Counted from the stretch's first letter, positions 13,520 through 25,379 are shown. The stretch: DNA of 64,000 nucleotides from Coenobita brevimanus (GCA_032717465.1 CM064632.1:24744101-24808100), one strand, 5' to 3'. The notes: generated from the sequence alone by a model not told the origin. Program-made: numbers and translations.

Positions 13520-14666
13520 ACCCAAATAATGTTGATGTGATTATAACAGAACTAATGGAAGGATACAAGGTCATTTTAAACATTTTTGTTCGTTTTAAAT
13601 CAGACTTGCTCGTCACCTCTGCTTGTACTCCCTAATTTTAATCAAATATCATTTTCTTCTAATTAATCTCTTACCTGTTTAGTCATATAGGTTGTCGTTC
13701 GTAAGTTATATTCCAGTCAGATGCCTCCATAATACTGTATATTTCTTCTGCCCTGTCCTCCTCCTCATCAGTCAGCTATTCTCTCCCCTGTTTCTATATC
13801 CTGTTTATTATCCTATTCTCTTTGCCTCTTAACCGGTGTATTGATATTCCCAGAGCACTGTCCTATTGATTTTATTCTCTTCGTGATTTAACACATGTGA
13901 TCTGCTCTGCCTGTGTGTCCTTCTGTGCTTCGTGTCATCTGCTTTGTTTGCAATACCCTGCTGTCGTGTCTACAGCCTTGCAAGTAGGCTGTCCTTTCCA
14001 CTGCCAATATTCTTTATCATTCTGCCGTTTTACCCTGTTCTTCGTCTCCCACATGTCCTCCTCTGCATGTCTGCCCTGCTGTGTTGTGTTATTTATCTGT
14101 AGTGTATTTTCCAGCTCTTATATCGTGTCCTTCGTCCTGTTCATCGTTTATTATCACTACTGCTTTATCCTGTTCATTGTCTCTCAGCTGTCCTCTCCTC
14201 TGCCTGTATTTCCTGCCGTGTTCTGTGCCAGCTGTCGTTGTTGTATTGCCCTGCTGCTGTGTCTCCAGCCTTGTCTGTCAGCTGCCCCCTACTCCACTCA
14301 GGCTCACGGTTGCCCTCACCAAGCGATGCACAGGTCTTATTTTTCTCCCTTCCTCTTTCTTCACTCTTCCTCATCCTTCCTTCTTCTCCCTTTCTCCTCC
14401 TCCTTGTTCACTCTCTTCCCTGTTCTCCCTCTCTTCATGTTCTCTCCTCCCTCACATCTCTTTCTCCGCACATGAGCCTAGTCCACAGCCATTATGCAGT
14501 CACAATTACGAACGACCTGTTAAGGAAATTATGAGGGAGACTGTTTTCCCCCATAAGGTTATCAGAAACTAGATCCGTAATCGTTGAGAACCGGACTCAT
14601 GGTGATAAAGCATTTTTTATCACAAATCAGCCCCTGAGATTAGTAAAAGTCCTGAGACAACTCGTT
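13518..14666. other. non-coding, pyrimidine-rich
   Basis: Plus strand dominated by T and C, strongest at 14330-14470. The long serine/cysteine/leucine-rich frames (for example 13897-14475) come from composition. No domain seen. Confidence 0.55.
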
Positions 14667-14750
14667 TGTGTGTGTGTGTGTGTGTGCGCGCGCGCGAGTG
14701 ACGTGGAATGTATTTGGTTTACAATTAAATCGTCATATGGAGTTCAGGAA

Positions 14751-14808
<58 letters not shown>
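14667..14808. repeat. (TG)n(CG)n and (GA)n microsatellites
   Basis: TG then CG units at 14667-14697, and GA units at about 14757-14808. Confidence 0.95.
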
Positions 14809-14811
<3 letters not shown>

Positions 14812-15919
14812 TGCGAAGGTAGAAGATATCAAGAAGTATAACGCTTTATGCTGGAAATACCAACTGTCCATTTTATTACGCTTAATGTCAGACAGTTTTA
14901 CAATGTTCTGATGAAGTTTTATTATGCTTGTCGTCCTCTTAAATAGGTATCCTGTGTCTGAGAACCATTCTTTTGTTAATCATTATTTATTTTTTACTCC
15001 AGACCACATTCAAGACCTGATAATGAACGAAAACCCATATTATCGAAAAGCATTACTGAACAAAAGGATTAACATACGTCATTAACAGTGACTTTATTCC
15101 TCATGCAGCAAAACTGAACCACAACAATGATTGTTTCCATAAGTGATAATCTGCATCATTCTGAGGAAGTAAAAGGAGTGTGAAAAGGTGGGGGGGAGGG
15201 TCAGAAGGGAAGAAAGAAGTATGAACTCTGGAAGAGGAAAGTCAGGAATAGGGAAATTAGCTGGTGTGAAGGGTGATGAGAAGCGAGAGGTGCATGGATG
15301 AGGGGATTGGGAAGGACGGTGGGGGAAAAAGAGGAAGGGTGAAGGAAAGAAACTAGGAGTGAACACTGAAGAGAGATAGTGAGACACTAGACACGGTTTC
15401 TTTGTCACCTGATTTTGAATAATTGCTGAGTGGTAGAGAGGGCACATCGAAGGCCAGGTTCAACATTCAACTTAGATCGGTGTTATGTCTTTATTGCGAA
15501 TTGTGGGGAGAACCTCGACTGACGTAGGCCTAATGCTTTTTTATTTGCCCTATGCTTCTTTAAATGCCAAATGCTTTAAATGCCCAGTGCTTCTTTCAGT
15601 GCCCAGCTGTATGCTTAAATGAAGAGTTGTCAAAGCAAGACGACGAAGTTTGCAATTAGGACCAGAAGTCCAAAAATTCTTTAAATTGATCACGTTTTGT
15701 GTTCTGGATCACTAGGAAACAAGTCGTGGTTCATGGACAACAGATTATGAACCACTACTGTCATGGGATGTACTGTATCAATTATGTTGAAATCTCGTAT
15801 ACGTACTTTTTAATCTTAAAAAAAAAAAATGTATATTATTTAAGTTTACGACATGCAATTTTATTCACCTTAAGAAACCTAGCGACAATTGAAGGGTTAA
15901 TTATGTAAAATTCTGTGTC
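14809..15919. other. non-coding, nothing recognised
   Basis: AT-rich, with a purine-biased patch at about 15180-15370. An ATGCTTTAAATGCCCAGTGCTTC-type short word (quoted in part: AATGCCCAGTGCTTC) repeats near 15540-15605. No gene seen. Confidence 0.5.
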
Positions 15920-16085
15920 ATGCGCCTTCAAACGCAGTGTGCCAAGGCATCTCGTAATGAACGGGTCTGGAATTTGGCTTTTTGTACAAACCTTGTGTTT
16001 GTTTTCTCTTGAAGGGAATAATCTTGCGGGCTCGTGGCCTTTGGTTCGTTCTTCCATGCCTAAAAAATAAAAAACAAAAAAAGGA
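15920..16085. repeat. dispersed repeat family B, copy 2
   Basis: Diverged counterpart of 960-1095, same orientation. An AAAAAACAAAAAAAGG A-rich end follows at about 16065-16085, which could be a retroposon tail. Confidence 0.55.
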
Positions 16086-16139
16086 TCAGGTGTAATAGAT
16101 TTTAACCTTCTGACTACGGGGAAGTCTCTCATCATCATC

Positions 16140-16580
16140 ATCATCTAATCAAGTGTTGCCCCATGAGGAGCGTAGAAGCCCTGGGCTAGGCAAGTTGATT
16201 CTGACATTTAAGATAAGAGTGACAAGCCTCACTTATCCCCGAGTGGCATTACGTGAGCAATAAACCCCAACCATTCCTTGGATATAAACCTGCACCGGCT
16301 CAATCCTATTGGGACGCCCTAATTACCCACCAAACCACCAGGCTCCATAATTTGGTCATATGGTTACCACCCAGCGTAATAAACGGTTTCCTGGTGTACA
16401 GGAAACCATTTGGATAAAATGAAGGAAGAAAGACAGAAGAGGATGGATGGAAAGAAGGAATGAAGAGAGGAAAAGACAGGCACCCACGACCAGCACTACA
16501 TCGAGTGAGTGGATGGCCAGCGCCCCCACCTACCACAAAGTTCGTAGGAAATTCGTCTGATGCCATCTAGAATGAAATAC
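16140..16580 (-). mobile_element. SINE-like family E, copy 1 (tRNA-like head, minus strand)
   Basis: On the minus strand 16328-16343 reads CCTGGTGGTTTGGTGG, a pol III A-box-like sequence, and near 16284-16296 GGTTTATATCC resembles a degenerate B box. Homologous sequence extends on both sides of this tRNA-like core in copies 17190-17475 and 20310-20650. A conserved hairpin lies at 16381-16411. A patch at about 16415-16480 is absent from the other copies. Confidence 0.65.
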
Positions 16581-16654
16581 CAAAGTGCTGTTATGGTGAC
16601 GAAAAGGATATGTGAGGTAGATTTTTTTTTATTTTAATGATTGCTTTGTGTTCT

Positions 16655-16955
16655 ATCGATTTAAGTGACTGTTGTTTTTTATCGGTTTAACAGTAGACTG
16701 CTGTGTTTTTAATTGTGACTGCAGTGTTTCCTGTCGGTTTATGTGGCTGCTGTGTTTTCTGTCGGTTTAAGTGGCTGCTGTGTTTTCTTTGTTCAACAGT
16801 AGACTGCTGTGTTTTCCCGGTTTAACTGTGCCAGGTGTGTTTTCTCTTGGTTTAACAGTAACAGTTGCGTTTTCCTTGTTTAACAGTAACTGCTGTGTTT
16901 TCTTTGTTTAACAGTAGGCCGCTGTGTTCACCGTCGGTGTAACTGATCTTCTGTG
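16655..16955. repeat. minisatellite, about 33-38-bp unit
   Basis: About nine degenerate units containing GTTTAACAGTAGACTGCTG and TGTTTTCTTTG, for example near 16688, 16795 and 16912. Confidence 0.85.
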
Positions 16956-17189
16956 CTTGCAACAAAGTCTTGTGTAAACTGATTTTATCTATAGATGAAC
17001 ACTGTAAAGGGTATATGACTTTAGATACGGTAATCATTTACAAAACAGAAAATTCTGGATGAAAAATGAAGACACCAATACATCAGTTACACGTCGGAAA
17101 AAATGGTGATATAAAATGGACAGGATTAGAATTTAAGATAATTTCGATATTGGTAATGATTAAGCGAAATTATTAATACATTAACCCAG

Positions 17190-17475
17190 TCCTTTATTAC
17201 CCCATCAGGAGCTTAGGGACCCGGGGCTAGGCTACTCTTTCCTGACATTTAAGGCAAGGATGACCAACTTCACACGCCCTTGAATAACATTATGTGAGCG
17301 TCATGCCGTTGAAGCGCCTTAACCCACTAGACCATCAGAGGTCATTTTGTTACATAGTTAACAGCCAGGTAGCTGATACCTTCATGGGTTACAGTACATC
17401 ATTTGGCTTCATACTTAGTTTACAACCACATCAAGTGAGTGGATGGTGGACGCCTGACTTATCACGAACAGTGGC
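17190..17475 (-). mobile_element. SINE-like family E, copy 2
   Basis: Minus-strand A-box-like sequence TGATGGTCTAGTGGGTTAAG at 17318-17338 is the best-preserved tRNA-like head in the family. The B-box region is deleted compared with copies 1 and 3. The end contains ATCAAGTGAGTGGATGGTGG, shared with the other copies, and is followed by an A-rich stretch at 17479-17505. Confidence 0.65.
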
Positions 17476-17857
17476 TAAGAAAAAAAAAATAATTAAAATA
17501 ATTATAGGCGAAAAGTAATGACGCCAGTGATCATTAAAATGTGAAAATGCATACACGAGTATGCCTATCTCTCTGTCAATCTATATGTATCTGCAATTTA
17601 GTGTTTTTTAATACTTAAAGTGAATAAATAATAAAATGTCATAAGCATATATATATTGAGATATGTAGATCATTATAACAAATGAAGTACGACGAAAAAT
17701 AATGAGGCCTATAGCCCATTAAAAGTGGTAAAACAATAATGCTATATATAAATGGGTCCAAAGCTATTACGTGTCAGATTAACTGGAAATCAGGGCAAGA
17801 CGCTTAGTTCCCGGTCATTAGAAGAGAAAGAGATGGTGATTAAGAAATATTAGAGGG

Positions 17858-17860
<3 letters not shown>
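17476..17860. other. non-coding, nothing recognised
   Basis: AT-rich sequence with no gene or element signature found. Confidence 0.5.
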
Positions 17861-17905
<45 letters not shown>

Positions 17906-18484
17906 GGGGTAATGACAGTTGAGAGAACGTGAGAGCGTTGATGAAATATAAGAGAATGAGCAGTGGCTTGAGTGATTAAGTATTGTTACAAAGTGAGTGA
18001 ATGAGTGAGTGAATAAACGAGTGAATGAGTGAGGGAGAGAGGATGGAGGAGAGAGAAAGATCAAGAAATGTGAAAGTGAGTGAGTGAGAGTGAGCGATCA
18101 AGATGTGAGGGAGCGATGGTGGGGGAAGAGTCAGGGTGTGAAGGAGAATGATTGTGAAGTAAGGGAGAGAGAGAGAGAGAGAGAGAGATTACATTAGAGG
18201 TAGAGAGAGTGGAGGGAGGGAGTGTTTAAGATAAAAGAAAATAAGTAGGTGACTAGGAGAGAGAGGATGATGAAGGAGAGAGTGAGGTAAAGGGAATAGT
18301 GTGGTTAAAAAATAAGATTGAACGAAAGTGAGGGAGGGAGGGTGTGGGATAGAGGAAGAGTGAATAAAAAGATGAGAGAGTGAGGTAGAGAAGGTGAGTA
18401 TGAAATGTGAGGCAAATGAGTGAGTTACTGGAATTGAGTGAATGAGTGAGGGAAGGAAGAAGACGTACAGTAAAGAAGTATGAG

Positions 18485-18538
<54 letters not shown>
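17861..18538. repeat. (GA)n tracts and degenerate GAGT/GTGA repeats
   Basis: (GA)n at 17861-17902, 18165-18188 and 18488-18538. Between them lies a degenerate purine-rich field of AGTGAGTGAATGAGTGAG words (about 17990-18450). Serine/leucine-rich frames on the minus strand are compositional. Confidence 0.85.
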
Positions 18539-18539
<1 letters not shown>

Positions 18540-19300
18540 CATCTTCCTACATGCCCCCTCCTCAACAAAAATTTTGTATAATAAGGAAGAAGATAATCCC
18601 ATATTATCTCTTACCAGGTGAAGGGGCCTGGGGTAGACCAGGGAAGTACTAGAAGGTAGATATAATTTGATGGTAGATAATTATGGGGTAGTTTTGTTCA
18701 TCGAAAAGTAGATGCACAGCCAACTTCCCTTTAATGCCATTTGATTATCAGATAACCTTCAATTTCCTTTACCTCTTTGGGACTGAAATTTCGCTAGCCT
18801 GTCACTCCAACTACGTATTTCGAGCCACTCGCTCACTAACGTCATGTACAGTTGCGGACATAAATACTGATCCACTTCCACACGAGAAATGCCGAGATTG
18901 TGAGCGGTGCATTCTGACGCCGAATGATGCGATCCCCGAACCCAAGCACACTTTTCAGAACACTTCGCAAGAGTTTCAATCCCGGTCGACGAAAATGTGA
19001 ACCGATATTATTTTCCGGAGCTGTATCAGGTACTTCAGGTAAAAATAAAATAAATTAAAATACCTGAGCGTTTTGTCCAAAGTAATGCATTTTTCTTATT
19101 TACTCCAGCCTGGTTGTGTGGCCCAATCTGGGCCCCTTTTGTTCTCCTCCTCCAATATTTTTATTCCTCGAAATTTAATACTGGCCTAAGTATTTACATG
19201 AGACTTTGGACTTACCACAAAATGAATGCCTGTCTCCGTAATTCTATACTCTTCAATTTTAAATGTAGGTTTGAGTGGTGGAGTTTTGGTGGAAGCAGTG
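18539..19300. other. non-coding, nothing recognised
   Basis: Mixed-composition sequence. A short frame at 18734-19000 has two Cys pairs but no family match by eye. No gene proposed. Confidence 0.45.
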
Positions 19301-19620
19301 AGTGGTGGTGGTGGTGGTGGTGGTGGTAGTAGGGGGGGGGGGAGTTATATGCTGGATGTGATGGTGTATAATGAGTATGGTGTGGAGCGGTATAGTGAAG
19401 TGGTGTGATGTAGTTCTGTGCTGTATTAAGTGTGGGGTTGTATTTTGAAGCTGTGATGTTGCGTGTTGGGATAGTGTGTGATGTGATGTAGTGTGATGTG
19501 GTTCTGTGCTGTGGTTAGAGTGTGGTGTTGTGGTTTGACGGTGTGGTGTTGTGTGTGATGTGGTGTGGTATGGCCTGATGTCTGCTCAAGTGTGGTGGTG
19601 CTTTATGGTGTGGTGTATCA
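19301..19620. repeat. (GGT)n and degenerate GTGGTGTG field
   Basis: (GGT)n at about 19302-19326 is followed by about 280 bp of degenerate TGTGGTGTGATG words. Strongly G/T-biased on the plus strand. Confidence 0.85.
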
Positions 19621-20309
19621 TCATCATCGTCATTGTTAGCGTCATCCTAATGATCATCCTCTACATCATCAACATTGACACTTCTGTTCCACCTGACGCC
19701 AGATGGTTTTATCCAGCTGAAAATTAATCACAGGAGCCTGAGAGTTAATAAGCATCTTCAGTCTGTCTAATATTATAAGCCCTGGTGTTATAAATTCCAT
19801 AAATCCACCATTACTCATAAATCATTTGCATATGTTCAGTACAAATGCCCAGTTATGTTAATACTGATAAGCCTTCCCAGTACTAAATATAAGTGATAAC
19901 AAGAATGGCGTAGAGAAATAGTACTCGTTGCTGGTAAGTGATTGGAGCTAATATCTCTTCAATCTCCTCCCGTCGTCGGTAAATAACTGTACATAATATC
20001 GCTGCAGTTGCCTTGAGCTGCTCACCTATGAATAAGTTAAGGAATTCGCTTGAGTGTCCGAGCCTTGTTGCAAGAGAGAATCAGAGGAATTGCAGAGATA
20101 TAAAACTTAACCGTTGCATAAGTAACATTTAGTGATTTATAGGATTAAATTCTTCACTGTGACTTTTTTTTCTTTTTTCCCGCTGTCATCTAGCAATTTT
20201 ACTTTTTTTTTTTTTTTATGAAAAGGTCAAGAAAGACTATACACCTTTGCCCGTTTATTACAAGAGGGTCACCTGAGGAAAGTAAAAGTGTGAGTAGTTT
20301 GCATCCATC
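19621..20309. other. non-coding, nothing recognised
   Basis: Short (ATC)-rich start, then AT-rich sequence. A weak family C motif lies near 19692-19715. No gene seen. Confidence 0.45.
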
Positions 20310-20650
20310 CATCTGTTCGTCATCCAATCGTTTATTAAGCTGTTAGCAGGGTAGGTGTTGGGGCAGGGCTACTTATATTAGACATTTAAGGAGATAGTGG
20401 CCAGTTTCTCGACCATGAGCAGCATTATATGGGCAATAAACTGCAACATTTCTCCGATTTCAACCTTACTGGGCCACATTGAAATGGAGAGCCTTAATCC
20501 ACTTGACCACCAGGTATACATTTGATTATATGGTTACCAGCCAACGTAGAAAATGGTTTCCTATTTTATAGGAAACCATTTAGCTGATCAGTCGCTGCAG
20601 AGTCGCCTGAAGGTAGTACTACATCGAGTAAGTGAATGGTGGTGCAAAAA
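20310..20650 (-). mobile_element. SINE-like family E, copy 3
   Basis: On the minus strand 20501-20514 reads CCTGGTGGTCAAGT (A-box-like) and 20455-20467 AAGGTTGAAATCG (B-box-like), about 40 bp apart as in tRNA. A 31-nt near-perfect hairpin at 20551-20581 (14-bp stem) corresponds to the hairpin in copy 1. Ends with ACATCGAGTAAGTGAATGG. Confidence 0.7.
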
Positions 20651-21365
20651 TAAGATAAAAGACGTCACCATACTTGAAAGAGTTGGATGAATAGCTCAGT
20701 TGCAGAATATTGAGCAGTTGCAAAGGTACGGTATTCACACTCAGTGATTTACAGGTTAGGCGCTGAGAGTAACTGCAGAGATATATTTACGTAATTTTTC
20801 TCCCGGACCGACTCGCTTCCCATGGCCTCCTAACTCCATTTTTATAGTCTGTTTGTTTCCATGCGACGGTACTGGGCCACTCCCACACCTTGAAGACGAA
20901 ATTGCTTTTGCATGAACTTCGTTGGACCTTAGTTATGGGGCAGAAGTAAATTTTCATGATTAGGTGACAAATTAGCTCTCCCGTATGTCTACACTTGCAA
21001 CTGAGCTGGGTTGGGTCAGGCGTCCTTGTCAGGTGAAAATAAATAAATAAAAATAAATAAATAAAAAAAATTCACAGCTGCCTCCCACGTGCTGTCTCCA
21101 GACGATTTCATTCAGCTTTGGAGAAAATTATTAACCAGGGTGGTTACCTACAGGCTTTACTGCTACTGAGGAGTAGACTGTAGCACCAGTCGAGCAGGGC
21201 AGTACTCCCAAGGTGGATGGAAAGCTGATGACAGGGAGAGCTGGAGCTCCCGTTTCATCAGCCTTCGGGATTAGGTCCCGACCATCCCCCTTTGCTGAAC
21301 TTTTTCAGTGTTTCAAAGAGTATAGGCAACTCTGCTATAACGATTCGAACGATATCTATCTGATT
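20651..21365. other. non-coding, contains family C motif
   Basis: The family C motif CTCCAGACGATTTCATTCAG lies at 21096-21118 and is preceded by an (AAATA)n patch near 21040-21068. No gene seen. Confidence 0.5.
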
Positions 21366-22330
21366 TTCAGTCATTCTTCTCTACTATCACTTTATTCCCT
21401 CTCGTCTTCCCCCCCTTTTTTCCCCTGCTGTTACCTGTTTTCCTTTTCATCTTCTTTTCCCACCATTCTTCAGTTCTTCGTGGTCTCCCTTTTCCTCTTA
21501 CACTAAAACGGTCTTCCACATCTGCCCTCTCCTCACCCCTCTTGCATGTCATTTTTCCTTTCCTCCCCTTTTTCACAATTTCTTGGGCATTTTCATCCCC
21601 TTGGGCTTTTTCTTTACTTCTTTAATTCTTTCCTCCTCGTCTCTCAATATTCCTCTCATTACTTTCTTCCTTGTTTCTTTCCTCTTCCACTTCTTCATCC
21701 ATATACAAGTCATCCCCTCACCCTCACATTTTCTGACACTCTTTAACTCTCATCACGTTTTCTTTCTTTTGTTGTTGTTGTTTTTTCTTTTTCTCTCATT
21801 TTCTCTTCACTAAGGGTCCGCATTTCTCTCTCTTCTCCAGTTGTCTTTATTTTTCCTCTCTTATCATTTCTTTCATCTGTTATTAGCCTATTTCCTTCTT
21901 TCCTTGCCAAACTTCTTTTTTCCTTTCTCACCCACTTTCTTCTCCTTCCTCTAGTTTTCTCCTTTCCTTTCAGCTCTTTCCCTCTTCCCTGCCACTTTTT
22001 GTACCTTCTTCTCTTCCTTCTTACTCTTCACATCTTCCTCTCTGCTTTTCCCTCCTCCCTGCCATCATCCTGCTCACTTCCTTCTTTCTCCTGTCTCACT
22101 TCTTTCAATCTTTCCTAACTCCTTTTTCCATTTTCCTTCCCACCTCTTTCCATTTTTCATCTCACTTCCTCTTCTCTCCTTTCCTCTTCCCTCCCTGTTA
22201 TTATACTTTTCCTCTCGTCTCTTCCTACCTTCCTCCCTCTCTCTCCTTCCCTCCTCTACATTCTCTTCCATTCCACTTCTTTCCATGTCTTCTTTTTTCT
22301 CTTTCATCTTCCTTCATACTTCCCTCTCCG
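21366..22330. repeat. polypyrimidine tract, about 960 bp
   Basis: Plus strand is almost entirely C/T words such as TTCCTTTCTC with few purines. Degenerate rather than a clean tandem repeat. Open frames on both strands here are compositional. Confidence 0.8.
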
Positions 22331-22529
22331 GCAAATATCGAGCGTCTTAATCTCCGTCTCAGCTGCCAGGGACGGAATCAGACGTTTCTTGAGCTGCCTA
22401 ATGTCTGGGGAAATAATAGGTGGGAAAAAAGAAACGGGGAAAAAAAGGCCAGCGAAATTGGGACCGAGTTAATGGGAAAATGGAGGCACTTGAGGTGAGC
22501 TGAGTTGAGAAAAGTGGTCGGAAAGAAAA

Positions 22530-22720
22530 ATATGTTTGCTGTGCTCTAACTTGACTCAAAATTACCATCTGTTAATCTGGAATTCTGATTGTAATAAGAG
22601 ATTGACACCAGAACAAGATACTAGTCACAAAGAAATGCACTGGAAAAAATGGAGAACCGTAGTGTTGTCTTTTTCTGCCACTGAGGTACGTGAAATAAGC
22701 TGGAAAAGGACGAGAGTCTG
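22530..22720 (+). repeat. dispersed repeat family A, copy 2
   Basis: Shares CTAACTTGACTCAAAATTAC, CTAGTCACAAAGAAATGCAC, TAGTGTTGTCTTTTTCTGCC and GTGAAATAAGCTG with the other family A copies. Confidence 0.7.
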
Positions 22721-23054
22721 GGTATGTTGAATTGAATACGTTATAGTAGAAAAAAAATTAACCGAACAAAAGTTATACAGGTGAGATAGAAACACTGATA
22801 GGAAAATACTGGGTATATTAAGGAAGCAGTAAAAGCGCAAGTTGCAAATGCTGGAAAGTATTGATACCAGTAGGAAGAATATTAATATACTCTGAGTAGA
22901 TATTATGCAAGTGAATTTTAAGTACAAAACTGGTAGAAGAAAATATCAATATAATCTAAGTTGACATTATACAGATGAGCTGGATATGTGAACAGGAAAT
23001 GGTATGTAACTGAACTGAATATTATAAGGTGTTGAAAGTATACATGTAGGAGAA

Positions 23055-23056
<2 letters not shown>

Positions 23057-23094
<38 letters not shown>
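23057..23094. repeat. (CA)n microsatellite
   Basis: About 19 CA units. The preceding stretch (22721-23056) is AT-rich and shows nothing else. Confidence 0.95.
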
Positions 23095-23096
<2 letters not shown>

Positions 23097-23139
23097 AGCA
23101 GCGGGTCGATTGATAGATAATTGTGTTAAACTAGTATAT

Positions 23140-23503
23140 ATCATCATCATCATCAACCGTTGAGGTCCACTGCAGGACCGGCCTATCCCTACCGAAGCAG
23201 GGACGATACAGCCAATGTATCTCTACCCAGTGGCTTAGGCTGTGTGGTAGAGACTGTATGTAGGGTGAGAAGTGCTTGTAAGTGTAATTGTTGTGTTGTA
23301 GTGGCTTTGGATGTGTGTGTAGTCTGTGAACCAAGTGTAATCGGCCCGCCTTAAGCCGACTGGGTGCAGGCATATTAGTATGCGACACTGGTTCAACCAC
23401 AGCACCCCTTATGTCCGCCAAAGTAGCAAGTGGCTCGGTGAACGATTCCCAAAGTTTTTACAACTCTGGCGTGAGGCGAACCCTCGTCCATCAGCGTGCG
23501 AAA

Positions 23504-23506
<3 letters not shown>
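23140..23506 (-). mobile_element. tRNA-derived SINE family F, copy 1 (minus strand)
   Basis: Reverse-complement relative of 23577-24013. Its 3' end carries TGCAGTGGACCTCAACGG followed by a (GAT)n tail (plus strand ATC at 23140-23154). The tRNA-like head is interrupted at the (AT)n tract. The B-box-like GAGGGTTCGCC remains near 23480, but the A-box half is missing. Confidence 0.75.

Positions 23507-23576
<70 letters not shown>
23507..23576. repeat. (AT)n microsatellite between two SINEs
   Basis: 70 bp of perfect AT units separating head-to-head SINE copies. Confidence 0.97.
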
Positions 23577-23578
<2 letters not shown>

Positions 23579-24011
23579 TCTGTGGTACAGTGGTAGAGTG
23601 TGAGTTTCGTACACGGGTGAGCCAGGGTTCGCGCCCCGCCAGGGTAATAAACTTTGGGAGTGTTCACCCGGCCACGTACTACATTGGCGGACACCAGGGG
23701 TGCTGTGGTTGAGCTAGTGTCGCTTACTATAAAGCATGCTTGCACCCAGTCGGCTTGCGCGGGCCGATTACACTTGGTAAAGTATGCTTGCACCCAGTCG
23801 GCTTGCGCGGGCCGATTACACTTGGTTCACAGACTACACACACATCCAAAGCCACTCCAACACTACAATTACACTAACAAGCACTTCTCACCGTACATGC
23901 AATCTCTACTAGACAGCCTAAGCCACTTGGTAGAGATACATTGGCTGTATCGTCCCGACTTCGGTCGGGATAGACCGGTCCTGCAGTGGATACTCAAACG
24001 GCTGATGATGA

Positions 24012-24013
<2 letters not shown>
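23577..24013 (+). mobile_element. tRNA-derived SINE family F, copy 2 (plus strand)
   Basis: A tRNA-like head at the 5' end: TGGTACAGTGGTAGAGTG (A box, 23583-23600) and CAGGGTTCGCGCCCCGCC (B box, about 23623-23640), at tRNA-like spacing. The body shares the CCAAAGTAGC/TTTGGGAGTGTTCACC region with copy 1. A 48-bp internal segment is duplicated in tandem (about 23732-23827, each ending GCCGATTACACTTGGT). The tail is (GAT)n running into (AT)n. Confidence 0.85.
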
Positions 24014-24080
<67 letters not shown>

Positions 24081-24249
24081 AGGGGTGCTGGACGAGGCAT
24101 GGCGCTGGGTGGGTACTAAGCGTACTGCCCTCCGCCTATCGGCTCATAGTCGCGAAGCTCATAGGTCCCTACCCGGGGGTTCCCTACTTTATAAAGACTT
24201 GAAAAATCCCAGTTCTGTCCAATATTCCGGACACTGGGCTCCAATGGGT

Positions 24250-24303
<54 letters not shown>
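24014..24303. repeat. (AT)n tracts bracketing a 180-bp segment
   Basis: (AT)n at 24014-24077 and 24257-24303. The intervening segment (CCCAGGGGTGCTGGACGAGG onward) is GC-richer than its surroundings and may be part of another retroelement. It was not identified. Confidence 0.8.
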
Positions 24304-24305
<2 letters not shown>

Positions 24306-24489
24306 CTGTGTATACATTGCAGAGATAAGTGAGCAACACTGACGGGAAATAACAAATATTTTCTAAGTAATAATCCTCTCAGTTGAAAGAAAAAGAGGTA
24401 GGAAGTGATGATTATTTAATCTAAGGAAGTAGTATAAAGGTGAGTTAAAGATAACAGTAGGGAGAATGTATAATAATAAAAATAAAATA

Positions 24490-24686
24490 ATAATTTGGTT
24501 TTACGCCAGGTATCCCCGAAGGGCTAAGGCGTTGCCTCTGGGTAGAGGACTTTTGGATTGGAGTGTGTAGTATTTTGTGACCAGATGCCCTTCCTGATAT
24601 CTACCAATGACCCATGGGTGGATTCGATCCTCCGACCCTTCGGTCAGAGCGGAGCGCTCTAACCCACAGAGCCACGGCTGCTACAG
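24490..24686 (-). mobile_element. tRNA-derived SINE family G (minus strand)
   Basis: On the minus strand GTGGCTCTGTGGGTTAGAGC (A box, about 24655-24674) and GAGGATCGAATCCACCC (B box, about 24617-24632) are both near consensus. The body ends in an AT-rich tail at about 24470-24492. The acceptor and T stems do not close, so this is a SINE head rather than a functional tRNA gene. Confidence 0.8.
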
Positions 24687-25379
24687 TGGGAGAATGTATG
24701 ACGTAAGTAAATATTATATCTGTAGGTTATAAATCCTGATAGAAAAAATATATATAAATAAGTACTATAAAGGTGTGAGGAATCGTAAAAAAAAAAAAAT
24801 CGGAGGTGGGGGGTAGTAGAGGCATTTGATACCTTAGCTGTAAACATTGTTACAAAAAAAAAAAAAAAAAGTAAATAGTCAGAGTGTGATAGAAGGTAAT
24901 GAGAGAATATGGGGAGGAGTGAAAGGTGAAGGACGGGTTGGTGTGGTGGGGGAGGAGATGAAAGGAGAGCGAAGAAGGTGTGGGCACAGTACAAGAAAAG
25001 AATAGGAAGAGGTAAATCTAAAGACAAGGAATAACAAAAACCAATAATAAAACTAAAGAATTCGCCCACGAATGTGTGTCGCTCACCATCACCAAAAAGC
25101 TAAATCAGTACCGGTAATCCTCTGGCAGGCTCAAGCATATCGCCACATCGAAAAAAGGTCTTGGGATCTCGCTGTTTACTCCTGCTAACTTAACTATCAT
25201 GTTAGCATTCAGAACCTTTAACTCAAGAGTCTTATGTTGGCGGAGGTTATTGAGTATAACACGCCTTTGAATAATTGCTAATACTTACACTTTAAATGGC
25301 CGTACTTTTCGTTGAGCGCATGATAGGCAATGGTGAATAATGGCAAGCAGAAAAAGTTAGAGGGTATATTTTCTTGGAA
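24687..25379. other. non-coding, nothing recognised
   Basis: AT-rich with a poly-A run at 24854-24871 and a purine-biased patch at 24895-25040. No gene seen. The last part is the left flank of the LINE insertion. Confidence 0.5.

Noticed and set aside
13897..14572. Ser/Cys/Leu-rich open frames of 160-190 residues
   Set aside because: They fall in pyrimidine-rich DNA that is open in several frames at once. No domain or signal-peptide logic.
24617..24686. Genuine tRNA gene
   Set aside because: A and B boxes are good, but acceptor and T stems do not pair and the sequence continues as a repeat body with an AT-rich tail.
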